A DNA stretch of 64,000 nucleotides from Brachionus koreanus (lineage: Eukaryota; Rotifera; Eurotatoria; Ploima; Brachionidae), in the NCBI GenBank assembly GCA_016987375.1, contig PJRA01000114.1, positions 820,318-884,317 of the forward strand, read 5' to 3'. Positions 51,401-62,924 of the stretch are shown here, one piece after another. The notes under the pieces were generated by a model that ran no database searches, was not told the origin of the DNA, and saw nothing but the letters and a program-made list of their open reading frames with translations. The position numbers were made by a program, and so were the translations under genes. Every line of letters starts with the position of its first letter. Within the stretch, counting starts at the first letter, position 1.

Positions 51401-51568
51401 TTTGTTATAAAATCTTATGAAAATATGACTAATATACTGAATAGCTTGAATCAGCGATCGTATAGATTCATTTATGTGATAATTAAATTGCTTCAAAATA
51501 ACGACCCCAATTCAAATGATGAGTTTATTAACAATTACAAATCAAAATTTCCGATGCCCATTGTTTAA
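39403..51568 (+). CDS. sacsin-like giant protein with three GHKL ATPase repeats
   Basis: Exons 39403-39492, 39546-39656, 39712-39859 and 39912-51568 join in phase to 4001 residues; the last exon is 11,657 bp. Three HSP90-like (GHKL) nucleotide-binding modules are visible: near residue 30 (KELLQNAEDSGATNVKF, then GKFGLGFKSVYHL about residue 105); near 1400 (FKEAIQNADDAGARIVK, GKFGLGFNTFYNVTD); and near 2430 (FTELIQNADDAGASKISF, GKFGIGFNSVYHLTD). These are the sacsin internal repeats. In vertebrates sacsin is a co-chaperone linked to intermediate filaments, mitochondria and proteostasis, and also has one giant exon. No N-terminal ubiquitin-like domain, J domain or C-terminal HEPN domain is seen; the protein starts directly in repeat 1 and ends FPMPIV. 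It could be a true sacsin orthologue that lost domains, or a paralogue keeping only the repeats. Confidence 0.93.
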
Positions 51569-53656
51569 AATTTAATTTAAAATGATTTTTTTCTAATGTA
51601 TTTATTTTGTTTAATGAATCCATTGTTTTTAAGTATCTAATCAATTTAATCGTTTCTTTATATTACTCAAAAATTCAATTTAAATATATTTTTTTCCAAT
51701 TTTTTCTTCTAGACTTAAAAAAAAAATAAAAATAAAAATTTTGGTTCTAATTTAAATTTCTAATTTATTAATTCATAATTTTAATTTCAATTTTTTTCGA
51801 TTAAGTTAAAAAAACATAAAGAAATTAGAAAAAAAGATTATCATAGTAACAAATTTTAAATTTTCTACAGTGTTATTGAGAAAAAAAATTTATTTCATTT
51901 TAGATTTTTTTACCAGTTTTTCAGTAATTTTAAATAATCGTTTCATCTATTGAAAATGAACAACGAAGCCTGTGCCTTGATGTTTTTGTTTCTTAAATAT
52001 TTACTTAAAGCAAAGATTTCTTTTGTGAACATAAAAAAGAAATTTTGGACCCAACAAGACCCATACTCTAGTTTCACAAATAAATAATAGAATAGGATCC
52101 GTACACATGGTCACTAAACCTGCTAAATTTTTTTGGTCACAATCGTATTCGTCAAATCTGGTCAACTAGTTTGCAGGCAATCATTATACCGTTCTTTTTT
52201 ACGGTCTAATTTACAGAAAAAAAAATACGGCCAACCTAAAAAATAAAAAAATGGCCATAAAAATGGCCAGTTATTTTGCGAGCGTCCATTTGGCCGGTCT
52301 CCCAAGCGGTCTCAATTTCAGACCGCGAAAAAATACGGCCTGCCGGCTAAACGGGCGGCCGTATTCTTAGTTGACTGTCAACTAGTATATGAGCTATATT
52401 TGAAATTTGTTAAATTGAAATATTTTTGATTGAAATTTTAAAAATATTAGGTAACACAAAAGGAAATAAAATAAGAAAATAAAAGTTTTCTGCAGTGCGC
52501 CTTTGTTTTCTAAACCTGACTGCTCATGAATAAGTATGACATTGTTCCCGAGATAATTATAGTTTAGTGTTAATTTTAAATTTCAAGTAACTTTGCACGA
52601 CTACTATCTTATTTTTTTAAAAAATCTCTTATATAGCTTATGATACATCAAAATTATTTTCAGATTCAATAAAATCTAGTTGAGAACTAAAATTTGTGGC
52701 TAAAAAATCGTCAAAGATTTTTCCTTTATCTAAATCTGTTTTAATTGTGATAGCATCTTTAAATTGTGATTGTATTTGTCTTGAACATTTCTTTGATCAG
52801 GACTCATTTATTTTCTATTTTGTTTAGATATCATTTCCTGATTTCATTTGGTAGAAGCTGGCTCAAGCATCTTTTCTGTATTTTTTTGGACCTGCTATAC
52901 TCCATCACATGCTACATTTTTCAACATGGTAGAATTATTTTTTTTTGCCACTTAAATAACAAAATTCATTATTGATGGTTATTAACGTATAAAAAAATTA
53001 AAGCTTAAAATCAAATATTATTTGCAATAATTTAATTATTAAAAACGTTAATTTTACCTATTTTACCTAACTTTCAGACTCTAAGATAATGAAATTAAAA
53101 AAAAACGCTATATGCTTTTATAAATTTTAATTCCTTCATCAATTTCTAATTTCTTATTAGTGAAATGATTGAAGAAAATTCTTTTCCTCGAAGACTAATT
53201 ATATCTAACTTTTTTTTTAATGATTTTCAAATAAATTTTTTTCTTAAAAATGTTTTCTTTTCGATCAAATAAAAAACTAAATTAGTGAATAAATATGGAT
53301 AAATTTAAAGTATTGAAAACTTCAAAACTAAAAATTAATATGTTAAAAATAAAAATAAAATTCTTGAAAATAATGAAAATTTAGAAATTAGTTTTTTTAT
53401 CAGATATTGGCTATCTCAGTAGTAGTTGAGAAAAAGCATGCTGAGATTGTAGGTATAAAAAGATTTAATTTTTATTTTAAAAACAATAACCAAGTTTAAA
53501 TAAATTTTAACAATTCACTAAATGTTCTTTTAATTATGATTTAAACTGATCGAATTTTTTTTTTAGAAAATTGATTTGTTTCCATAGAAATAAAGACAAA
53601 ATTTGAATTTTAGAGTTTTAATTCTTAAATTTTTCCCTTGAAAAATTAGAAAAAGA
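51569..53656. other. intergenic region with a GC-richer insertion
   Basis: No gene was found. Most is AT-rich; the unusual island at 52161-52386 is annotated separately. Confidence 0.5.
52161..52386. repeat. GC-richer candidate insertion flanked by 10-bp direct repeats
   Basis: GTCAACTAGT occurs at 52161-52170 and again at 52377-52386, flanking about 206 bp that are much richer in G+C than the surroundings. Inside are repeated TACGGCC blocks in both orientations, the hairpin GCGGTCT...AGACCGC, ACCGT...ACGGT, and GGCCAT/TGGCCA motifs. The direct repeats look like a target-site duplication. No open frame or known family was recognised. Confidence 0.5.
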
Positions 53657-55154
53657 ATGAAGAATACTAAATTAAATGAAAACGATTCATTGCTTTCATT
53701 CAAACCAGATGAGCATTCACCTGACCATTATTTAGTGCAAGGCGACATTGAAATTGCTGGAATAATGTATTAGCTTTAATTTTAGTTTACTTTATAAATA
53801 ATTTTGTTTTAAAAGAGACTGTGAAAATCCCATACATTGCTGTAAATTTCATCCCAATGGCGAACTATTCTCGGTAGGTCTCTCAGATGGCTCAATTAAA
53901 GTAAATTTTTTAAATTAAGTCACATACTTTATTATTTAAATATTAAAGCTGTTTAAAAAACAAAATTGTCAATTGCTTTACTCTTTAATCGATGATGACA
54001 TACGACAAAAAAGATTGCCTGTGACCAGCATTCGATTTTTCAATAGACCAAATGATCTTAATCAAGACCATTATAAAATTTTAGTTGCCACTTGTATATT
54101 TGAATATTTTTTTCTTTTTGAAAGAAATTTATAGTAATTGTTTGAAGATGTTTCTGGTTTTATAAAATATTGGCACTATCCGACTAAGTCTTGTATATTC
54201 ACAATTTTTGACAAAGAACTGATGCCTTTAAGTATTGCATTTAACAATTCATTTACAAGAATGGCTGCTAGTGGATACGATTGTAAAATTAAAGTTTTTG
54301 ATGTAGGCACTAAAAAAGAAATAAATTGTCTTGAAAGCGGGTAAATTTATTTAAATTAACTAGACTTGTTTTTAAAAATAAAATAAAGTGATTATGGAGT
54401 AAATATATCTGGTCATTCGAGTAGAGTTTATTGCGTGAAATACCATCCGGCCGATACTAATCAACTATTTAGTGGAGGATGGGATGATACTGTTCAAATT
54501 TGGGACGATCGTACACCCCATTCACAAAAGTCTAATAAAAAATAAATGCTTTATTTTCATTAAATTAATTTAAAATTTATTTTAGTTATATTTATGGTCC
54601 TCATATATGTGGAGATGCAATAGACATTGAGAGCAATTACAATCATTTACTGACTGGTTCGTGGAGAAAAAATTCAACTCTACAAGTATTTAAATTCAAT
54701 TGATTTTTTGGAGAACGTAATTTTTTTAAAATTATTTTTCAGATATGGGATCTTCGAAATTTTTCTTTGATTCGTGATGTTTTTCAGAACAAGTCGAACA
54801 TGATGGTAGGGTTTTTTTTGGAAAAATTTTTCTTATTCTTTTTTCTAGATTTATGGTTGCCAATGGCTAAGTACCAGTTACATTTATGTTGGTGGAAACG
54901 ACAAAAATACTGCCCAAATCTATGACAGAGGAACGCTGAAAGTAAATAAGAGCCATTCAAATTTTCCTTTAATTTTCCTAATAAATACCATTTTTCAGTC
55001 TATTGGTGGATTGTCTGAGCTTCTTTATGGTGTTGGATGTATTGATAATGACCAAATCGACGAGTTGCCTAATTTAATTGCTTGCTCTCTGAAAAGGCTA
55101 TTTTTATTGAGAAAAAGAAAATTTTCTTCTATCAAAACAAGTCAAAAGATTTAG
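53657..55154 (+). CDS. WD40-repeat beta-propeller protein
   Basis: Nine exons (53657-53766, 53816-53900, 53949-54093, 54148-54340, 54389-54529, 54586-54685, 54743-54805, 54849-54941, 54999-55154) join in phase to 361 residues. WD-type blades are seen in IHCCKFHPNGELFSVGLSDG, NSFTRMAASGYDCKIKVFD, VYCVKYHPADTNQLFSGGWD followed by DTVQIWDDR, YNHLLTGSWRKN followed by LQIWDLRN, and IYVGGNDKNTAQIYDRG. That is about six or seven blades, so the protein is probably little more than one propeller acting as a binding platform. The motif GPHICGDAIDI is distinctive, but I cannot name an orthologue. For exon 4 only the acceptor AG at 54146-54147 keeps frame; the nearer AG at 54133-54134 leads to a stop in every phase. 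eIF6 follows 385 bp downstream on the same strand. Confidence 0.88.
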
Positions 55155-55539
55155 TTTTAATTTTATTTTTATTTTGTAAATAAACAATTTAAACAACAAA
55201 AATTATATTAACTTAACATTTTTTTTCCAAGACTTTTTAAAAAACATTTCGACAAAGAGCATAAATTTTAATAAAAAATAATTTTAACTTAATTTTCAAG
55301 TCAAGTAAAATGTGCAAATATGCATATTTAGATATGAATTGGAAAAAGCATGGTTGTTCAATGTAATTTTAAAAGAAATTATTTTTGTTATGAAATTATT
55401 GTTTTTTAATTTAATTGTTTTGACTAAAATTTTATTTCTCAAGGATAGCCAATATTTTAAAATAATTTTTTAAGGTATAAATTAAAATCATGTCGCTCTA
55501 ATTTTTGTTTTTTAAATAAATTCAGATTAATTTAACAAC

Positions 55540-56403
55540 ATGGCTGTAAGAGCGCTATTCGAAAGTAGCAGCGATATTGGCTGTTTTGCCAGATTGACCA
55601 ATTCATATTGTTTAGTTGGCATAGGAGCTTCAGAAAATTTTTACAGGTTTGCATATTTTTAAAATTTATTGTTTAAAAAATAGGAAATTAATTTGAGTAA
55701 AAGTGTTTTCGAGGGCGAACTGTCTGACCATATTCCAGTTGTTCATGCCACCATCGGTGAATGCAGAGTAGTTGGCCGTTTGACAGCTGGAAATAGACAT
55801 GGTCTTTTGGTGCCAAATTCGACCACAGATCAGGAATTACAACACATTCGAAACAGCTTACCAGACTCAGTGCGAGTCAGAAGAGTTGAGGAGCGTCTTT
55901 CAGCTCTAGGAAATGTCATTGCATGCAATGATTATGTTGCGTTAATTCATCCAGATCTCGACAAAGAAACCGAAGAAATAATTGCCGATGTGCTTAATGT
56001 AGAAATTTTTAGACACACAATTGCCAACAATGTTCTTGTCGGAAGTTATTGTGTATTCAATAACCTTGGTGGAATTGTTCACCCGAAAACAACCATTCAA
56101 GAGCAAGATGAGTTGTCTTCTTTACTTCAAGTGCCTTTAGTCGTAAGCTTTTTAGTTTTTTTTGTTTTAATAAAAGAATGCAAGTCAATCAAAAGTTTTT
56201 ATAAATAGACTAGTACTGTCAATAGAGGTAGTGATGTACTCGGAGCTGGGTTAATAGCTAATGATTGGATTGCTTTCTGTGGTTTCGAAACAACTGCCCA
56301 TGAAATTTCTATTGTTGAAAGGATATTTAAATTAAATGCCATTGGTCACGGGTCTCAAAATTCTCACGCTAACAAGCAAACTCTGATTGAAAATCTTACA
56401 TAA
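55540..56403 (+). CDS. EIF6: eukaryotic translation initiation factor 6
   Basis: Three exons (55540-55646, 55698-56142, 56209-56403) give 248 residues; human eIF6 has 245. The full pentein fold is recognisable: [125 protein letters not shown]. eIF6 binds the 60S ribosomal subunit, is needed for its nucleolar maturation, and blocks premature joining to 40S. The gene lies between the WD40 and TANGO2 genes, all on the plus strand. An acceptor-like AG (55524-55525) is 14 nt before the ATG. Confidence 0.98.
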
Positions 56404-56909
56404 AAATGCCGAATAATTTTATAAAAAGAAAAATAAAATAAAAGTTTAATTTAGTTAAATGTAATTTACTGATCAAGGTACAAATTGTTTTATTTTTTGT
56501 TCAGTATTTTTAATGAAAAAATTAAAAATAAAGTTAAAAGATGAATTTTTGTTTAGTGTCTATGAAATTATCACACCCAATGGTTTTTAGATGAAAAATT
56601 TCAGTTATTCAAATTTTGTTTAAAAAAAAAGCGTCTAAAAGCTACACTTTTAATACACATTTTTTTTTTTTCAGTAGGAAAGTTGAACCAATCTGCAAAA
56701 AAAAAGCTAATATTTTTCTTTATTAATCATGACTAAGCTTAAAAAGAAAATTATTTTTTTAATATTTTTAAATCTCTGGCACCTTTTATTTAAGCCAGAA
56801 ATTTTTATAATTAATTTTTGCTCTTGTTTAAAATAAATAAATTTAAAAAAAAAATGATCAGATAAAAATATGCTTTTGAAAAATTATTTTAGATAGTTTT
56901 ATTAACAAA
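56404..56909. other. eIF6-TANGO2 intergenic spacer
   Basis: About 500 bp. AATAAA-type polyadenylation motifs lie shortly after the eIF6 stop, and an acceptor-like TTTTAG at 56887-56892 lies 17 nt before the TANGO2 ATG. No gene was found. Confidence 0.5.
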
Positions 56910-58075
56910 ATGTGTATCTTATTCTCTTATGTGGCAAAGCGGACAAATCCAAACGAATACAAACTAATTTTATTGAACAATAGAGATGAGTTTCACTTTA
57001 GACCTAGTAAACCTGTAAGCTATGTGACTGATCATAGTTTATACGGAATGGACATGACTCCTGGCAAAGAAGGCGGTACATGGCTTGGCACAAGCAGGTT
57101 AGGTAAAATCGGAGTTCTTTTGAACTTAAACAGTGTGGACTATGGCATTGAACTTGATAGCAAAGAGGGGCGAGGTTGTTTCTAAATTAATTTCAAATTT
57201 TCCTTTTTTAATTTTTTAAATTAAAAAGGATTTTTGGTTCCCAACTTTTTGCACACTGATCTAGACGCTCTTAGCTATGTCGATTCAATTAAAGAAGTAG
57301 CTAGACTGTACAACCCTTTCAATATTGTCTTTTTTGAACGAAACAAGTTGATTTAGATAAAAAAAAATTTTCTTTTCAATTTTTACACAAATTTATTTTA
57401 GTAAAGATTTATGGAACGCTAGCATATTTGATAATGTTAGCTGCAACTTATCGAAAACTGAAGAAGGTACATATTCTGAAGATTGAAAGAAAAGCATTCA
57501 AAATTTTTATCTAAAATTAAAATGAAAACAACAAAAATGAGTTTAAATTTTTAGTTTTTATGAATTTCTTTTATAAATTAAATGAAAATTTATTGAATGC
57601 TTTTAAATTTAAATAAATAAACTTTAAATTTTTTTTAGAATTCGTGAGTATTTCAAATCATCAGTATAGGAGCAGAATTTATCCAAAAACAACAATAGGG
57701 GAACGAATGTTTAAGGAAATAGTGGCTAAATTCAATGACAGAAATAAAAAAACTGAACTTATTGACTCTTTAATTAATTTGGCAAAATACAGCACAGAGT
57801 ATGAACTTATTAATAATTAAAATTTTCTGATTTTGTTTTTTGTTTTAATTAGAAAATATCATGATTCAATCGATCAGCATTCATTTACTAGAGAACAGAT
57901 TTGTATTGATATTCCAGACTATGGTACACGAACTCATTCTATAATACTTGTAGACAATGAAAATCATGTTACTATAAATGAAAAAACAATGAAATGTCCA
58001 ATCAATTCAGAAAATCCAGTTTGGGAAGAAACTAATATAGAATTTAATTTGGATCCACTTAACAATAAAAGATAA
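56910..58075 (+). CDS. TANGO2: TANGO2 (NRDE family) protein
   Basis: Five exons (56910-57174, 57229-57346, 57402-57466, 57639-57798, 57853-58075) give 276 residues, matching the human protein length as recalled. The family signature is clear: Met-Cys start (MCILFSYV), NNRDEF with NRDE at 24-27, RPSKPVSY, GKEGGTWLGTS, GVLLNLN, and near the C terminus YGTRTHSIILVD followed by NHVTINEKTM. TANGO2 proteins are linked to Golgi/ER organisation, mitochondrial lipid handling and haem trafficking; the precise biochemical role is unsettled. The middle (NKDLWNASIFDNVSCNLSK) diverges from the vertebrate sequence, but EFVSISNHQ holds the place of the conserved GTYGLSN block. The stop lies 83 bp from the convergent F-spondin stop. 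Confidence 0.96.
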
Positions 58076-58158
58076 AAAATTCTATCTATGATATTTTTAT
58101 TATTATAAAATTGAATTTCTAATAGCTAGTTTTCTAATTGAAAAAAAATATTTTAGTT

Positions 58159-61100
58159 TTAATTTTTTAAATTTATAATTTTTTTTATATCACACGGGCC
58201 CAAATAGCATTTTCTTCTTTCTCTAAGGACTGGACATCCTCTGTTTGACACTGATGTTCTTTCTTGATATCCTTCGTTGCATGTTTTGCCCATTTTGCAT
58301 TCGCTCCACGAACCCCATAGTCTTACTGAACAATCAACATTATGATCCTCTTCCACTTGAAATTTAAATTAATTAAAATTTTTCAAATATACAAACAATT
58401 ACTTTCGCAATCTTTGAAACAAATTTTAGTTTGATTCAAGTTTTTTGGGCACAGCTTTCCACCGTATCTTGGCTGCGACAAGATACTGCGTGTTCGAACT
58501 GAAAATCCGATTTTATTGCATTCATCAGCTAAATTTTAAGTCAAAAATTAATTTTTTAAATAATTTTGTAATTTTTCTAGCTAACCTGAACAATCGGTCC
58601 ATTTGCTCCATTCTGATATTCTGCAATCGACAGGATACATCATTAAGTTTGGATTGCTGCTTTTATTCATTGCCTCTGCGGTATAGTTTCTATTTAGATT
58701 AGAGCATGTACTCATGCAACTATCATAAGTAATAAAATTGTTCTCATTTCCATCACATCCTTTAGTTTTTTTAAACAAATCATTAACAAAACATTTAATT
58801 ACTTTTTAAAATTACCCGTGTAAGCGAAAGGCTCGCAGTTTTTGGTAAAAAAATTATAAAAATATCGTTTAAGATAACTATTGCATGATCCTTCATTTAC
58901 TGGATATTTACAGATTTCTGAAAAATTTAAATTAAATTTTTTTTCAAAAAAAGGCTTTTTCAATTACTTTTTCTTTGATCATATGATAAACTTTTAGGCT
59001 CTTTTATTATTTTAAAAATTTTAATTTTTTATTTTCCAAATAAAAAAGGGTAAACATTAAATATCTTTAAAATAAATATCCATGTAAGTCAGCTAAATTC
59101 AGTTAGTTTTAAAAAAAGCTTAGAATTTATTTGTATATTTTAAAAAATAAAATAAACAAGATTTGAAGAATTTTACCGAAGCTTATCTTTATTTCTAGCG
59201 AACGATTAATTTTTTGAATTTCATTTATTTATTTTATATTAAATATAAAATTTTATATTTATCTAATTCTTTTAGCTTTTTTTTGTGAATTTAAGTTTTT
59301 ATAAAATAAGATATTAATTAATAAAGCTACTAAATGATATTTATCTTATTGATTTTATTTTAATATAGCTTACTTAAATCAATTGAAATTGATTTTGAAT
59401 TTTCTGCGAATTCAATTAATGAGTAGCATGTTGATTCACATTCATCGAGAGATTCGAAATTGTTGTTGTTTCCACTGCATCCTACAATGAAAAATTTGTT
59501 GAATTAGCTTTTTGAATAATTTTTTTTTGGGCTTGATTTACCTCCATATAAAAACTGCTGACATTTACCACTAAATGAGTTAAAATAAAATCGCTGTTGA
59601 TAATTAGAACAAGGTCCTTTTTCCTTCGGTAACATGCACATTTCTTCAATGATCATTAATTTTGATTTTACTAAAATTTTTATTGCATTACCTTTTTTTT
59701 GTATTTCTAAATTAGCTTCCAGTTCACTTCCTTAAAATTAGAAAAAATTTTTTTTTGCCAAAAATTATTACCAAATTTGATTTACTTGACGCTTGCTGTG
59801 ACATTTGAATTAGAATATCACAAACAGATTCACATTCTTCAATAGTTTTAAAATTGTTTAAATTTCCTTCACAACCACTGTATTCAAAAAGCCAACATTT
59901 TCCCATATTAACACTGTATGTGTATCGTTGAATTGATTCCGAACATGTACCTTTCTCTGCTGGAGACATGCATATTCCTTTAAGAAATAACTTTAATTTC
60001 AATTAAGCATAAATATTTCAAAATACTTTTTTTCTCGGGAATAGTCAATTTTTTGCCATTTAATATTTCTTTTTTTATTAAAATTTATTTTTATTTTAAT
60101 TTTATTTTTAAAAAAATATGACTACTATTAGAATCATCTTTAATGTATTCTATGATCGGATGACAGTGTGTCTCGCAAGCAGCAATTGTTCTAAAATTAT
60201 TGGCATTTCCTCCACAGCCTGAAATAAATAAATTTTTGAAATTTGATAGAATTCTAAATTAATATATTTTACCGCTAAATTCAAAAGGTAAACAAGTTGA
60301 TTTTGTTCTATCGAAATAATATTTTATTTGAGACTCATAGCAATTTCCTTCTTCTGGTGGTAAAAGACAAGTTTCTGAAAAAAAAAGCAAAATTTTATCA
60401 AAAAAAAATTCAAAAATATTAGACATTCACTTTTTTTTTGTTCAATTTCTTCTTCGCTCAATTGAATAGCTTTAATAAAAAGTTAAATCAAAAATTTAAT
60501 TTTTTTCTAAAAATTTTTCAAAGTACTTAATGCAAATTCATTGATTTCATTTTCTAAAAAGATAAAAATTTAGTTGATTTTTTCAAAAATTTTTTGCAAT
60601 TATGTTACCATCCATGATGTCACAAATTCGCTCACATTTTTCCGAGGTTTCAAAGTTATTTTCATTTCCACGACAACCACCGTAGTTAAATGGTAAGCAT
60701 CGTTTAGCATTTGTATCATAGTAATATTTTATATTTTTAATAGCCATTCTACAAGGCCCAGGTTTTTTTTCTAGACTGCAAATTCCTTTAATTTACAAAT
60801 TAGTACAAATATCAAATTAATTACAAAATGTAAGTGCACTTCTTCTTTCTTGGTCGCTTAATAAGCTTTCGTCTATGCATTTATTATTTATAATGCAAGT
60901 TCTTTTTTCTTCCAATCTATTTTTACATTTTTTTGCTAAGTCTTGTCTTAAATATTTTCTTATTCGTATAGTATAGCCTTTTCCACATGTTGTAGAACAT
61001 GGCGACCATTCACTCCATGACGTCATAAGGAGACATCTTAAAAGTATGGTCACTTAATATCTAGCATTTATTTTTTCAACATTTTACTTGTCTGAGCCTT

Positions 61101-62924
61101 CAATTGATGTAGCTTCTTCGTCATCTTCGCATTCACCATTAATACTCAAGCACATTTCATGACCATTAATAATTTCATTGCATACTCCTTTGGCCAAGTC
61201 AGGATTTTTGTATTGACGTGATCTCTTTCTAATTCCTTTGCCACATGTTGAAGAACATTCGCTCCACTCGGACCAATCGGTTGTCATACATCTAGGATCG
61301 GCATTATCTAAAAACTTAATTTATTTTTTGCAATTAAAGTTGAACAAATAAAAACCCAAAATTTTCATCTCATTGTTTTTTATTCTTTTTTTGGCAAAGC
61401 TAACTGATTCTTCATTAATTAGTTGAAAGCGCTTTATCGGATCTGAAAGATCGTTCAAGTCAAATGTGTTTGACTCTACTGCACCATTGTTTTCTCTTAT
61501 TCCATGAGGACACTGTGCACCGTTTAATTCAATTCTTTTTAGCGTCAATTTAGCCATTGTTGGAATTGGTCTACCGGTTGGATCATAAAAAGGCGCTTTT
61601 GGATCATTCGGAAATCCACTGGTTATTTTACTAATTTTTTCTTGTGGAATTGTTGGCTTGTTAGGCGACTAAAATATTCATTTAGAATATTTAATTATTA
61701 AATAATCTTAATTCTTTTTTACATTGTAAGAAATGCCACTATCAGTTCCGGCATCAAATGGCAGCAATTCTTCTTCATAATATTCAGCCCAAGTACAATT
61801 TTGCTGGCACAGATTTAATTTAGATACTCCTAAAAATAATTAGATTATTTAATCGTAAATTTTAACTTTTTTTTTAACTTTCGAGAAATCTAACCTGAAA
61901 TCCAATCTGGTGATGGTCCAAACATTGTAGCAAATGAAACTAAGTGATGTGTGTTTGAAACGGTAAGAGCTGATTCAGTTTCTTTATCCACATTAGGAAA
62001 CCAAAGGCCGTTTGCTCGAACAATATTTCTAATGACACCATAATTAGACTTAAATTTTGATTTTTTGATTTGAATAAATTTTAATTAAGACTTGTAAATT
62101 TTTTACATGATTCTTTATTTCTTCTTCTAAGCTTCTTATGATTCCAAATTCGGCTAATTCTTTTAGACCTGGTGAAGCATAGCCTCCGATTTCCCAAACT
62201 GAATAATTTCTTGAATGAGTAGCGCCAATTATATTAGACCAGTGGGTTAAACCCTCTGTAAATATATTTATAAATTAGCTAATTAATAAATCATTTAATA
62301 TACCATTTGTCGGCCAGTCTTTTGGATGATTTTCCTTGGTCCACATGCCTTTGAAGTTAAGTCTGTATTTAGCCTGACCACAAGCACAACATGCTGGGAT
62401 TTCGATCGCTTCCACATGCTCTTCTTAAATTAAAAACATTTTTTATCTATTAAACTTCATTTGAATTGTAATTTCAAACCTCCTTCACACAATACTTTGG
62501 TCAGTTCACCATCATCTTTAAACCACAAAGTTTCTGTCTGCAAAATAAACGCTCTTGAAAATTTATAATTTTTTTATTTATCTTTATCAAGCTAAAATAA
62601 AAATTTACCTTAAAGATACACAGCCTGTGCGAGCCTTTGGTGCAGTCCAAAAAAATGTAACCTTTTTTTTGCTCTCAAAGTTAGTATGTGTGATCATTTC
62701 ACTGCATCCACTTGTATACTTGATTTCCCTATCATTTGGATTAATCTTTGGAAAGAAATTAATTTTTGTTCTAAAAAACTTCCTGAAAACTTTTAGTACC
62801 ATAAATCGGCCCACAGGATTAAAAGCCATTGCATCGTACCATGTTTCTGGAACTGAAGAAATCAAGAATCCACGAAATTCAGTATAATAGTTCCTAGCCG
62901 AGTCATAGCTTCCCGATAATGTTA
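58159..62924 (-). CDS. spon1: F-spondin with Reeler, spondin, TSR and five Kunitz domains (5' end missing)
   Basis: Read from 62924 downward. Reeler domain (about 62924-62605: VTLSGSYDSARNYYTEFRG, THTNFESKKKVTFFW, TGCVSLR). Spondin domain (about 62520-61320: CCACGQAKYRLNFKGMW, FATMFGPSPDWISG, FDAGTDSGISYNSPNKPTIP, FYDPTGRPI). TSR1 (about 61287) and TSR2 (about 61030), with WSEWS.C and CGKG. Five Kunitz domains near 60790-60610, 60375-60160, 59985-59760, 59650-59410 and 58920-58700. TSR3 (58660-58400) and TSR4 (58375-58159). This is a secreted matrix/axon-guidance protein; WxxW motifs are typical C-mannosylation sites. No signal peptide exon was found upstream to 64000; the first visible exon begins with an acceptor and needs one base from an earlier exon, so the 5' end is unidentified or outside. 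Not all internal exon edges were fixed. Confidence 0.93.

Noticed and set aside
54135..54147. Acceptor at TTTATAG for exon 4 of the WD40 gene
   Set aside because: Every phase from that AG meets a stop; the AG 13 bp further on restores the WD-repeat sequence, so no frameshift or pseudogene needs to be invoked.
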